A stretch of DNA of 64,000 nt, taken from contig NZ_CAJTXD010000002.1 of NCBI RefSeq assembly GCF_910580175.1, positions 1 to 64,000 of the forward strand, read 5' to 3'. Shown piece by piece: positions 16,437-24,226 of the stretch. Every line of letters begins with the position of its first letter. The first letter of the stretch is position 1. This stretch comes from an uncultured Alistipes sp. GTDB taxonomy: Bacteria > Bacteroidota > Bacteroidia > Bacteroidales > Rikenellaceae. The position numbers were made by a program, and so were the translations under genes. The notes under the pieces are model-generated. The model did not search any database and was not told the origin of the DNA. It saw only the letters and a program-made list of their open reading frames with translations.

Positions 16437-17435
16437 TTAATTTTTCAAGTATTCGGCTACGGCATCGGCCGTCGCTGCGGCTTCGTCGAGCGTCTCGCCG
16501 ATGTTCTTCGGCGAAGTCACGGTGCCGGCGTAGAAGATGCCTTCGACGTTGCTTTCGACGTGGTGCAGGAAGTGGTCGCGCGGGGCCATGAATCCGCTCG
16601 GAGCGCGCCGCAGCTCTTCGTTGAGCGTGGCGTTGTCGTCGTTGGCGCGCATGCCCACCAGCAGGACCAGCATGTCGACGCTCATGCGCAGCGGGCGTCC
16701 CGTGAGGGTGTCCTCGGCCTTGATCTGCACGCGTCCGTCGATCGTCGGCGCGGCCTCCGAGATGCGTCCGCGGACGAAGTGGACGTTGTATTTTTGCTGC
16801 GCTTCGCGGTACATCTCCTCGTAGCCGGGGCCGAACATGCGGATGTCCATGTAGAAGTTGAAGATGTCGGCCTCGGGAAAGAGCTGCTTCAACTCCATCG
16901 CTTGCTTGACGCCCGTGATGCAGCACACGCGCGAACAATGTTGCTGGCACACTTTTTCGTCGCGCGATCCGACGCAATGCAGCAGGGCGATGCGCCGCGG
17001 TGCCGAGCCGTCGGCCCGTGCGACCCGTTTCTCGTTGAGCATGCGTTCGATGTCGACCGATGTGAAAACGTTGTCGTAGAGTCCGTAGCCGTATTCTTCC
17101 TTGATGGCGGCGTCGAAGAGCGTGAAGCCCGAGGCGAGCACCACGGCGTCGCAGGGCAGCGTCGTGCCGTCGGCCAGCGTCACGCTGCGGGGGGCGATGC
17201 TGCGGACTTCGGCGCGTGTGCGCACCTCGATTTTTTTCTCCTCGATGCGTCGCTGCAATTCGGCAAGCACTTCTTCGGCGGGCGTGAAGGAGGGGAACAA
17301 GGCGTGCCATCCCCGCAGCTTGCCGCCCAGGTTGGCTTCTTTTTCGACGATGAGCGGTTCGATGCCCAGTTCGGAGAGCCGCAGGGCCGTCTGCATGCCT
17401 GCTGCGCCGCCGCCTATGATGATCGTTTTTTTCAT
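16437..17435 (-). CDS. HdrA/QmoA-like FAD-dependent oxidoreductase
   Basis: A 332-aa flavoprotein beginning with the dinucleotide-binding motif IIIGGGAAGMQTALRL. EKEANLGGKL follows. The HdrA/QmoA-characteristic segment LHCVGSRDEKVCQQHCSRVC and the adjacent YMDIRMFGPGYEEMYR are in the middle (about 165-225). GIFYAGTVTSPKNIGETLDEA near the end is the FAD-binding C-terminal motif. Methanogen HdrA is about twice as long with extra ferredoxin domains. This short form is closer to QmoA. It is likely the flavin hub of the complex; electron bifurcation is possible but not shown. Confidence 0.87.
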   Translation of the reverse strand: MKKTIIIGGGAAGMQTALRLSELGIEPLIVEKEANLGGKLRGWHALFPSFTPAEEVLAELQRRIEEKKIEVRTRAEVRSIAPRSVTLADGTTLPCDAVVLASGFTLFDAAIKEEYGYGLYDNVFTSVDIERMLNEKRVARADGSAPRRIALLHCVGSRDEKVCQQHCSRVCCITGVKQAMELKQLFPEADIFNFYMDIRMFGPGYEEMYREAQQKYNVHFVRGRISEAAPTIDGRVQIKAEDTLTGRPLRMSVDMLVLLVGMRANDDNATLNEELRRAPSGFMAPRDHFLHHVESNVEGIFYAGTVTSPKNIGETLDEAAATADAVAEYLKN

Positions 17436-17475
17436 GCGAGTTTCTTCTATTTCGGTTGCAGTTCCTCCCGGCCTT

Positions 17476-18564
17476 CTATTCGCGCATGCCGTAGAGGGTT
17501 TCGGGCGGACAGCCGTTGACTACCGCCGAATCGGGTTGTCCGATGTATTTGCCGTTGCGGCCCAGGTATTTGGCCGCAGGGTCGTAGTCGATGCCCATCT
17601 TGTCGAGCAGAGGTTCGACGTCGACCTGGTGCATCTGCATGCCCAAGGCCCAGGGGTCGTAGCCCAGCACCAGCCCGGCCATCTCCTCGTAGGTAAGCAC
17701 CGGGATGCCATGACCGTTCTCGCCGTAGGTCGTGCCCTCCATCTCGGCGATGGCATATTGCCATTTGTCGAGGAACATGGCGCAGCCTGGGCAATTGGCC
17801 ACGATGAAATCGGGCTTGTAGGGGACCATGCTTTCGAGTTTCTTGTGCGAATTGGCGATCGAGTAGCCGCGGTTGGCCTGCACTAAGTAGTTGCGGAATC
17901 CGAAGCCGCAGCAGTGGCGCCGCTCGGGGTAGTCGACGCATTGGCCGCCCCACGACTCGATCATGCCGGCCAGCACGTAAGGAAATTCCGAACCGCCGAT
18001 GCCGGACTTGGGGAAAATCTTGGCGTAGTGGCACCCGATGTGCTCGACTACGTGCAGCGGCTCGCCCGTGAGGCTGTTTACCAACTTGTGTTTGGCCTTG
18101 CGGGCGATCTCCTCGCGGAAGTGGAACATGATGTCCGACGTATGGGCCAAGCTGGTCGGCTTGCGGAACTCGCGGCCGGTGGCCTTGAACAAGTTCTCGC
18201 GTGTCTTCTCCTCCATTTCGGGGAACTCCTCCCAGGTGGCCAGAATCTCGGTGTAAACGCCGAACGAAGTGATGCACGAAGCTACGAAGTGCTCATAGCC
18301 CGCTTCGGTCATCAAGGCGAATTGCCGCGCTACGACGGTCATGATCGTTTCGAGCGGCACGATGTCGGAGTGGTAGCCGATGCCCGTGCAGGACGAGTGT
18401 TTGGGGTCGTCCAGCAGGTCGCGGCCCAGGTCGTTTTGCAGAATGTCGATGAACGCCTTCTCGCTGCCCGGGAAAAAGTTCTGGCGGATGCAGCTGCGGG
18501 CGTAGTAGTAGCGGTCGTCGGCGATCTGTTTCTGGTATTCTTTCCAGCTGTTGCGGCGGATCAT
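17476..18564 (-). CDS. HdrB-like CCG-domain protein
   Basis: A 362-aa protein with two cysteine-rich CCG-type domains as in heterodisulfide reductase subunit B. The first includes SCTGIGYHSDI and ASCITSFG (about residues 60-105). The second includes GCHYAKIFPKSG, HCCGFGFRNY and NCPGCAMFLDKW (about 185-270). In HdrB these ligate noncubane 4Fe-4S clusters that reduce the disulfide. The ATG at 18564 is 2 nt after the HdrC-like gene upstream, so coupling is likely. Coenzyme M/B chemistry is not expected in a gut Bacteroidete, so the true substrate is open. Confidence 0.87.
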   Translation of the reverse strand: MIRRNSWKEYQKQIADDRYYYARSCIRQNFFPGSEKAFIDILQNDLGRDLLDDPKHSSCTGIGYHSDIVPLETIMTVVARQFALMTEAGYEHFVASCITSFGVYTEILATWEEFPEMEEKTRENLFKATGREFRKPTSLAHTSDIMFHFREEIARKAKHKLVNSLTGEPLHVVEHIGCHYAKIFPKSGIGGSEFPYVLAGMIESWGGQCVDYPERRHCCGFGFRNYLVQANRGYSIANSHKKLESMVPYKPDFIVANCPGCAMFLDKWQYAIAEMEGTTYGENGHGIPVLTYEEMAGLVLGYDPWALGMQMHQVDVEPLLDKMGIDYDPAAKYLGRNGKYIGQPDSAVVNGCPPETLYGMRE

Positions 18565-18566
18565 GG

Positions 18567-19265
18567 TCAATAGTGTTCGTTGCTGTTGTTCAGAAATACG
18601 TCCATCATGTATTCTTGGGTTGCGCCGTCGGCGTAGCCCAGTTCGCGGGCTTTGCGGTCGGAGTGCTGCTCGATAGCCTCGAACATCGTCTTGCCTCCGC
18701 TTACCTCGAAGATGCGGTCGATCTCGGCGAGCGACTCTTCGTCCAGGCGGCGCAAGGCGCCGGCGCCGTGACGCATGTAGACGGGCGTGAACTGCGGAAA
18801 AATATCCTTGTCGTGGTCGAAAATCCACTTCCACACGGTGCCCTGTTCGGGATGCAGTTCGGGTTTGACCAGGCGCGGCACGATGCAATAGCCCGTGCGC
18901 AGGATGTTGTCGCCGATGATGCGTTTGAGAGCCAGCTGCTGGCGTCCTTTTTCGCTCTCGGCGAAGAAACCCAGCTTCTGCGAGAGCGTGCGCAGCGCCT
19001 GGATCACATAGCCCGGCGTGTTGCCGCGCGGACAGCGGGGCCGGCACGACATGCACTCGCCGCAGTACCAGATGGTGTCGCTCTTGAGGAGCCGTTCGAT
19101 GGCCTCCTCGTCGCGTGTCTGCACGATCGAGACGATCTGCCGCGGATCGTAGTTGTAGAACTCTGCCGCAGGGCATACGCCCGTGCATACGCCGCAGTTC
19201 ATGCAGGAGTTGAGTCCCTCGCGGAACCGCACGTCCTCCATGAGCATGTCGAAATATTTTGCCAT
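18567..19265 (-). CDS. HdrC-like 4Fe-4S protein, first gene of the hdr-like operon
   Basis: A 232-aa protein with two 4Fe-4S motifs near the N-terminus, CMNCGVCTGVCPA (about residue 21) and CGECMSCRPRCPRG (about 68). A longer C-terminal helical part has no cysteine clusters. The fold matches HdrC, which passes electrons to HdrB encoded directly downstream. A promoter-like TACCTTTG (minus strand 19296-19289) lies about 24 nt upstream of the ATG, embedded in a palindrome that could be an operator. Confidence 0.88.
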   Translation of the reverse strand: MAKYFDMLMEDVRFREGLNSCMNCGVCTGVCPAAEFYNYDPRQIVSIVQTRDEEAIERLLKSDTIWYCGECMSCRPRCPRGNTPGYVIQALRTLSQKLGFFAESEKGRQQLALKRIIGDNILRTGYCIVPRLVKPELHPEQGTVWKWIFDHDKDIFPQFTPVYMRHGAGALRRLDEESLAEIDRIFEVSGGKTMFEAIEQHSDRKARELGYADGATQEYMMDVFLNNSNEHY

Positions 19266-19275
19266 ATCTACGAAA

Positions 19276-19296
19276 ACCTTTGCAGGTGCAAAGGTA
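19276..19296 (-). promoter_or_regulatory. -7 box within a 20-bp palindrome ahead of the hdr-like operon
   Basis: The minus strand has TACCTTTG (19296-19289), an exact TAnnTTTG match. The same bases form one arm of an inverted repeat, 19276-19284 with 19287-19295 (9 perfect pairs, 2-nt centre). Its position over the -7 box and start region suggests a repressor site. Confidence 0.55.
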
Positions 19297-19418
19297 CTCG
19301 TTCCCGGCGGATTGCGGGGTGGTATAAATACCTAAAAATCGACGGCCCGGTATGGAATGCCGGAGATTTCGAGCGCAAACGGTTAATTTTGTGCTCTATA
19401 TTGTACGACTTGAAGGTC

Positions 19419-20318
19419 ATGAACTTTTGCAAGATGAAACAGGGTGTTTTTAGCTGGATGTCCGGCATGGCGATGCAGTGCATGTTCGTATTTCTCTTTC
19501 TTGTGGCGATGCTCGGCAGTGTGCATCTATCGGCTGCGAAGCTGGAGGGGGCAGTAATTGCGGAAACTGCCCGGGCCGATTCCGCGTTCCGGATTCTGCC
19601 TCGTCGGGTTGCGCATGTCCGCATCGCGCGATCCGATGGTACGAGTTGCCAGCTCCAATTTGCCTACGATGAGCAGGGGCGCGTGGTGTCGATGCGGAAG
19701 AAGGCAGGGAGTCCGGCGGACGGCGGTGCATCGGATGCGAGGGTGCGCGACGTCGCGATCGTTTATACGCCCGATCGGGTAACGGCGGCCGGTGCCGGTC
19801 ACAGGGTGGTTTGCGGGCTGACCGACGGCCGGGCGGTCACGGTTGTTGAAGCATGGGATGAGACGATGGAGTTTTCTGGCGAAAGTGCCGGAACTTACAC
19901 CTACGACCGGCACGGATACCTGGCCGGCAGTACCTTTGAGAATGAAAACGTCGAATATGCCGAGTCGTACGCGATGGTCGACGGGGCTTTTGTCGGGATG
20001 AGACGCGATGTCGAAGGGCAAGTTCTGCTGGCCGAGTGCGAAAACGATCCCGAACAGCTCAATAACCTGAACATCGACCTTTTCGGGCTGGACGAATTTC
20101 TCTTTTATGGCAACTTCTCTTCGGTGCTGCTGTATGGCATCGGCGGCCGACGAGTGCATACGCTGCCGGCGAAGATCGTCTATCGGTGGATGGAAAGCAC
20201 CGACGCCCCCGAGTATCGTACGTATGAATACGAGATGGCCGGCGAATATATTGCGGCCGTGGAGGTGTGCGACGAACGCGGCGGGTGGACTCGCCTGGAT
20301 TTTTCCTACGAGCAATAG
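19419..20318 (+). CDS. exported hypothetical protein, DUF4595-like
   Basis: A 299-aa protein with a hydrophobic segment near the N-terminus (MQCMFVFLFLVAMLGSVHLSAA), probably a signal peptide or anchor. The mature part has beta-rich stretches of the YDEQGRVVSMRKK and YTYDRHGYLAGSTFENE type. These resemble the DUF4595 proteins with a porin-like fold common in Bacteroidetes. The family call is from composition and motifs only. The start could be 19419 or the Met at 19434. A TAATTTTG box at 19384-19391 may drive it, divergent from the hdr-like operon. Function unknown. Confidence 0.7.
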   Translation: MNFCKMKQGVFSWMSGMAMQCMFVFLFLVAMLGSVHLSAAKLEGAVIAETARADSAFRILPRRVAHVRIARSDGTSCQLQFAYDEQGRVVSMRKKAGSPADGGASDARVRDVAIVYTPDRVTAAGAGHRVVCGLTDGRAVTVVEAWDETMEFSGESAGTYTYDRHGYLAGSTFENENVEYAESYAMVDGAFVGMRRDVEGQVLLAECENDPEQLNNLNIDLFGLDEFLFYGNFSSVLLYGIGGRRVHTLPAKIVYRWMESTDAPEYRTYEYEMAGEYIAAVEVCDERGGWTRLDFSYEQ

Positions 20319-20358
20319 GGCGGCTGCCCGGTTTCCGATTGTAGAGACTGGGGGTTGC

Positions 20359-20913
20359 CTATTTCCGTTCGTAGGTTTCGAACGTGAAGGGGTAGGGGTA
20401 GTCGGCGCCGCAGGGAAAACTTTCGATGGTAACGAGACGCCAATGTGCCGGATGGAAGTACCCGCCGTTTTTCCCGCTCGGGCGAGACGCGGAGGAAGTC
20501 GGTGCGGCGTCCGGTTTGTCGAAGAGCGGCCACCCAGGAAACCGCGTGTCGCCCTCGTAGGGGTGTTCCACGCGCGTGAGGTAGAAGCGGTCGGCCAGCG
20601 GGAGCGCCTCGGCGTAGATTTGTGCGCCGCCGATAATGAAAACCTCTTCGCCGGGAGAAAAAAGCGCCAACGCTTCATCGAGCGAATGCACCACCGTACA
20701 GCCGGGAATCGCAAGCTCCTGCCGCGTGATGACCACGTTGATACGATTGGGCAGCGGGCGGCCGAGCGATTCGTAGGTCTTGCGGCCCATGACTATGGGG
20801 TGGCCTGTCGTCAGCGCCTTGAAATGTAGCAGGTCTTCGCGGATATGCCACAGCAGGGCATTGTTGTTGCCGATCACGCCGTTTTCGGCTACGGCGACTA
20901 TGATTGAAATCAT
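20359..20913 (-). CDS. folA: dihydrofolate reductase
   Basis: A 184-aa cytoplasmic enzyme that reduces dihydrofolate with NADPH. Motifs are ISIIVAVAENGVIGNNNALLWHIREDL (shown here as the N-terminal 27 residues; the acidic catalytic residue is Asp in REDL), VMGRKTYESLGRPLPNRINVV for NADPH binding, and EVFIIGGAQIYAEAL. There is a short insertion rich in Ser, Pro and Gly near residue 140. The start at 20913 matches the family N-terminus. thyA lies directly upstream on the same strand, so the pair recycles the folate oxidised by thymidylate synthase. Confidence 0.95.
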   Translation of the reverse strand: MISIIVAVAENGVIGNNNALLWHIREDLLHFKALTTGHPIVMGRKTYESLGRPLPNRINVVITRQELAIPGCTVVHSLDEALALFSPGEEVFIIGGAQIYAEALPLADRFYLTRVEHPYEGDTRFPGWPLFDKPDAAPTSSASRPSGKNGGYFHPAHWRLVTIESFPCGADYPYPFTFETYERK

Positions 20914-20941
20914 ACGGTTTATTTGTTTCTTGTCCTTGCCG

Positions 20942-20961
20942 CGTCGTTGCTCGCAATGACG
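20942..20961. repeat. small CGTCRTTGC palindrome (REP-like)
   Basis: Arms CGTCGTTGC (20942-20950) and GCAATGACG (20953-20961) pair with one wobble. The core CGTCATTGCGAGC, read on the minus strand, resembles widespread intergenic REP-like repeats. It lies in the gap between thyA and folA. Only one copy was noticed here. Confidence 0.35.
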
Positions 20962-20990
20962 TTGGCGTTTTTGCAATGATGACGCCGGGT

Positions 20991-21884
20991 TCAGAACGAC
21001 ATCGGGGCCTTGATGGCAGGCCAGGGGTCGTAATTTTCAAGCGTGAAGTCCTCGTAGCGGAAGTCGAAGATCGACTGCACGGCGGGATTGAGCCGCATGA
21101 CAGGCAAGGGACGCGGGGTGCGGGCGAGCTGTTCGTCGACCTGCTCCATGTGGTCGAGGTAGAGGTGCGTGTCGCCCAGGGTGTGGATGAATTCGCCGGG
21201 TTCGAGTCCGCAGACCTGCGCCATCATCTGCGTGAGCAGGGCATAGGAGGCGATGTTGAACGGCACGCCCAGAAAGGTGTCGGCGCTGCGTTGGTAGAGC
21301 TGGCACGAGAGACGCCCCTCGGCCACATAGAACTGGAAGAGTACGTGGCACGGCGGCAGGGCCATCTCCTCGATTTCGGCGACATTCCATGCCGAGACGA
21401 GGATGCGGCGCGATTCGGGATTTTTTCGGATCAACTCGGCAGCCTGTGCGATCTGGTCGATCGTGCTGCCGTCGGGGCGCGGCCACGAACGCCATTGGTA
21501 GCCGTAGACGTGGTTGAGATCGCCATAGCGATAGCCTGCGATCGGCGATTCGGTGCCGGCGGCCGCCAGGAAGGCGTCGCGCTCCAGCGGCCGGATGCCC
21601 CGGGCCGTGCACAGTTCGCCGTAGTAGCGGTAGGCGTCGTTGTCCCAGATGTGCACGCCGTTTCCGACCAGATAAGCGATGTTCGTGTCGCCGCGCAAGA
21701 ACCACAGCAGTTCGTGGATCACTCCTTTGAGAAACACTTTTTTGGTCGTCAGCAGCGGGAATCCCTCGCGCAGGTCGAACCGCATCTGATGGCCGAAGAT
21801 GCTTTTTGTGCCCGTGCCCGTGCGGTCGCCGCGGACGACGCCTTCGGCCTTGATGCGGCGCAGAAGATCGAGATAGGGTTTCAT
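20991..21884 (-). CDS. thyA: thymidylate synthase
   Basis: A 297-aa enzyme that methylates dUMP using methylene-tetrahydrofolate. The N-terminal GDRTGTGTKSIFG and RFDLREGFPLLTTKK are present. The catalytic cysteine is in LPPCHVLFQFYV (about residue 180). The substrate-binding QRSADTFLGVPFNIASYALL follows. It is longer than the 264-aa E. coli type because of an insertion around residues 90-120, as in some Gram-positive enzymes. It precedes folA on the minus strand with a 77-nt gap that contains a small palindrome. Confidence 0.96.
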   Translation of the reverse strand: MKPYLDLLRRIKAEGVVRGDRTGTGTKSIFGHQMRFDLREGFPLLTTKKVFLKGVIHELLWFLRGDTNIAYLVGNGVHIWDNDAYRYYGELCTARGIRPLERDAFLAAAGTESPIAGYRYGDLNHVYGYQWRSWPRPDGSTIDQIAQAAELIRKNPESRRILVSAWNVAEIEEMALPPCHVLFQFYVAEGRLSCQLYQRSADTFLGVPFNIASYALLTQMMAQVCGLEPGEFIHTLGDTHLYLDHMEQVDEQLARTPRPLPVMRLNPAVQSIFDFRYEDFTLENYDPWPAIKAPMSF

Positions 21885-21907
21885 GTTTTATAGGTCTTCG
21901 GCGTTTT

Positions 21908-22687
21908 TTATCGGTCTTCGGCGTTGCGGTTATCGGTTGCCGGTTCGAACCGTTCGAGGGTCAACTCCCCGTTGTCGTGCAGGACGGCATAGGTCGGGAT
22001 CTCTTTCCAGCAGCCCAGGTGGACGGTGTGCAGCGCGCCGTCGCGGAAATCGTAGGCGGCGTGCATGTGTCCGAAAATGAAATGGTCGACCGGCCGGCCG
22101 GCATGGGCTGCGGCGTAATTGCGGGCATACTCGATCAAGGGGGCATTCATTCGGGCTTCGGGCGTTCCCGAGCTGCGGTGCGACTTGCGCGACTTGCCGC
22201 TCCACCAGCGGCCGAAGCGCAAGGCCATGTCGGGATGTATGAACCAGGCGAAGAGCCATCGCAGCATCCGCGACCGGAAGATCCGGTTGAGGAGTTTCAG
22301 CATCGGCTTTCCGTCGATCTGCATGTTGTCGCCGTGGGCGATGAAGATGCGCCGGCCGTGGAGCGTCAGGACTTGCGGCGAGGTGTGGACTTCCATGCCG
22401 CATTCGCGGGCGAAGTAGTCGCCGACCCACATGTCGTGGTTGCCCGTGAACAGCACCACGCGTATGCCCCGGTCGGTCAGTTCGGCGAGTTTGCCCAATG
22501 TGCGGGCGAAGCCCTGAGGCACGACGCGGTTGTATTCGAACCAGAAGTCGAAGATGTCGCCCGCCAGAACGATCGCCTCTGCATCGCGAGCGACCATGTC
22601 GAGCCACGCCACGAATTTGCGTTCGATGGCGCGGGCGGCCGTCGGGCTGCCGCTTCCCAGATGGACGTCGGATGCGAAGTAGATCAT
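21908..22687 (-). CDS. lpxH: UDP-2,3-diacylglucosamine diphosphatase (LpxH-like metallophosphatase)
   Basis: A 259-aa calcineurin-like phosphoesterase predicted to make lipid X in lipid A synthesis. All metal motifs are visible: SDVHLG at residue 6, GDIFDFWFEYN near 41, GNHDMWVGDY near 76, AHGDNMQ near 113 and FGHMHAA near 215. The start at 22687 begins with MIYFASDVHLG as in the family. It lies 20 nt after the thioredoxin-like lipoprotein gene on the same strand. Length and motif spacing match LpxH rather than LpxI. Confidence 0.92.
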   Translation of the reverse strand: MIYFASDVHLGSGSPTAARAIERKFVAWLDMVARDAEAIVLAGDIFDFWFEYNRVVPQGFARTLGKLAELTDRGIRVVLFTGNHDMWVGDYFARECGMEVHTSPQVLTLHGRRIFIAHGDNMQIDGKPMLKLLNRIFRSRMLRWLFAWFIHPDMALRFGRWWSGKSRKSHRSSGTPEARMNAPLIEYARNYAAAHAGRPVDHFIFGHMHAAYDFRDGALHTVHLGCWKEIPTYAVLHDNGELTLERFEPATDNRNAEDR

Positions 22688-22707
22688 CGGGATGAGGTTT
22701 GCCGGTG

Positions 22708-23856
22708 CTATCTTTTTGTCAGCTCGTCCAGCTTCTTCTCCAGACTCTTGCCGTAGATGTCTTTGGCGACGATCGTGCCGTTTTTGTCGATCAGGAAGTT
22801 GGCCGGGAGCTTGCGGATGTTGTACAGTCCGATGGCCGTCGAGGCCCGGCCGCGCAGGTCGCTGACCGAGATCCAGGGCAGCTGCTGCTCCTGCACGGCT
22901 GTGATCCACAGCGGCTTCGAGGAGTCGATCGCCACTTGGTAGACCTCCAGCGGAGTGGGGGCATCGGCATATTTATGGTAGATCGCTTTCAGTTCGGCGT
23001 TCAGCGTGTTGCTGTTGCCCAGTTCGACAGACCAGAAGTCGAGCAGTACGACCTTGCCTGTGAGCGACGAGAGGCGGATCTTCTTGCCGTAAATGTCGGT
23101 CATCTCCAAATCGGGATAGCTTGTCTCGACGACCTGCGATGCCAAGTTGATGCGGGCGTCCATGCGGGCGATTTCGCCCAGCAGCGGTTGCAGGTAGGGC
23201 GACGAAGGGTAGCGTTTCTCGATCTCCTCGGCTACGGTGCGGTAGTAAACCACGTCGCTGTCGCCGTTGGACAGATAGGTGTCGCCCGGCAGACGCTGGT
23301 AGAGGGCATAGACGGCGGCCAACGACGATTTGTTCTCGACGATAAACCGCAGCTGCTCGCGCCGGATGCGGAAGTATTCAGCTGTATATTCTTGGTTCAG
23401 CGCCTCGCGCTCGGCGTTCGAAAGGCCGGGCCGCGCAAAGCGGGCAGCGATGGCGTCGAGCTGCTGGGCGCCGCCTACATAGGCTTGGTAGAACTGCCGC
23501 AGCAACTCCGATTCTTCGGAGCCGTCGACCGTATAGTTGCGCACGACGCTGCCTACGGCATTTACCGTCAGCCGGTCGCCTCCGGCGAGCAGCAGCGGGA
23601 TGCGTGTACCGTTGTAGAGCAGGTTGTAGAGCGTGGGAGTGGGGGTTGCGTCCTTGAGCAGGAATTCGTAGCCGCCCTCCTTGTCGAGCAGCGCCGAGTC
23701 GATGACCGAGGTCGTCAGCGGCGTGACCTGCTCCAGGTAGACGGTCGTCGCCTCGCTGCCGACGAAACGGCCCGAGACGCTTACCTTCGACGAACGGCAG
23801 CCGCAGGTCAAGATGGCGGCGGCAAGCAACATGGTGCAAAGCGTCGTTCTGTTCAT
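22708..23856 (-). CDS. thioredoxin-like lipoprotein without CXXC (DUF4369 + TlpA-like)
   Basis: A 382-aa envelope protein. The signal peptide ends at the lipobox LTCGC (about residue 20). An N-terminal DUF4369-like domain (about 25-130) precedes a helical middle and a TlpA/AhpC-like thioredoxin domain (about 255-382). The thioredoxin strand KVVLLDFWSVELGNSN is where CxxC normally follows; both cysteines are absent. It therefore probably lacks disulfide redox activity and may be a binding or scaffold protein. The C-terminal cis-Pro region (IRKLPANFLID) is retained. A TATATTTG box (23973-23966) gives a leader of about 100 nt. Confidence 0.85.
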   Translation of the reverse strand: MNRTTLCTMLLAAAILTCGCRSSKVSVSGRFVGSEATTVYLEQVTPLTTSVIDSALLDKEGGYEFLLKDATPTPTLYNLLYNGTRIPLLLAGGDRLTVNAVGSVVRNYTVDGSEESELLRQFYQAYVGGAQQLDAIAARFARPGLSNAEREALNQEYTAEYFRIRREQLRFIVENKSSLAAVYALYQRLPGDTYLSNGDSDVVYYRTVAEEIEKRYPSSPYLQPLLGEIARMDARINLASQVVETSYPDLEMTDIYGKKIRLSSLTGKVVLLDFWSVELGNSNTLNAELKAIYHKYADAPTPLEVYQVAIDSSKPLWITAVQEQQLPWISVSDLRGRASTAIGLYNIRKLPANFLIDKNGTIVAKDIYGKSLEKKLDELTKR

Positions 23857-24226
23857 GATGGATATGTTTGAATAATCACACGGAGCATGGCTTCGAAGCA
23901 CCGGCGTTTCCCAGGCGGGGTTGTTTCTTGGGGCTGCCGGTGCGATAAGACATGCTGCCACGAATCAAATATACGAAGATTTCGCCGAAATTCGGAATAG
24001 TGCAGGGAAATAAAAGTGGGGGTAAGAAAATAGGCCGACATATAAATGATTCAAAATGTGGGTGTTGTTCGAGTATTTCGTTTTTTTCGTGCCGGAGCGT
24101 TCGTCGGGCGATCGGCCCTTTCGATTGAAGGATTCGGGCGGTTCGTTGAATTTATTTGCCGATGGCCCGACGGGTTGCTACATTCGCTCCGTCGACAAAC
24201 AGAATGATGGATTTAAAGCATTGATT
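23857..24226. other. 370-nt divergent intergenic region
   Basis: It lies between the thioredoxin-like lipoprotein (minus) and the PCMD lipoprotein (plus). The only clear signal is a minus-strand TATATTTG -7 box at 23973-23966 directed toward 23856. No strong plus-strand TAnnTTTG box, RNA fold or small ORF with convincing features was found; the plus promoter for 24227 is not identified. Confidence 0.4.
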
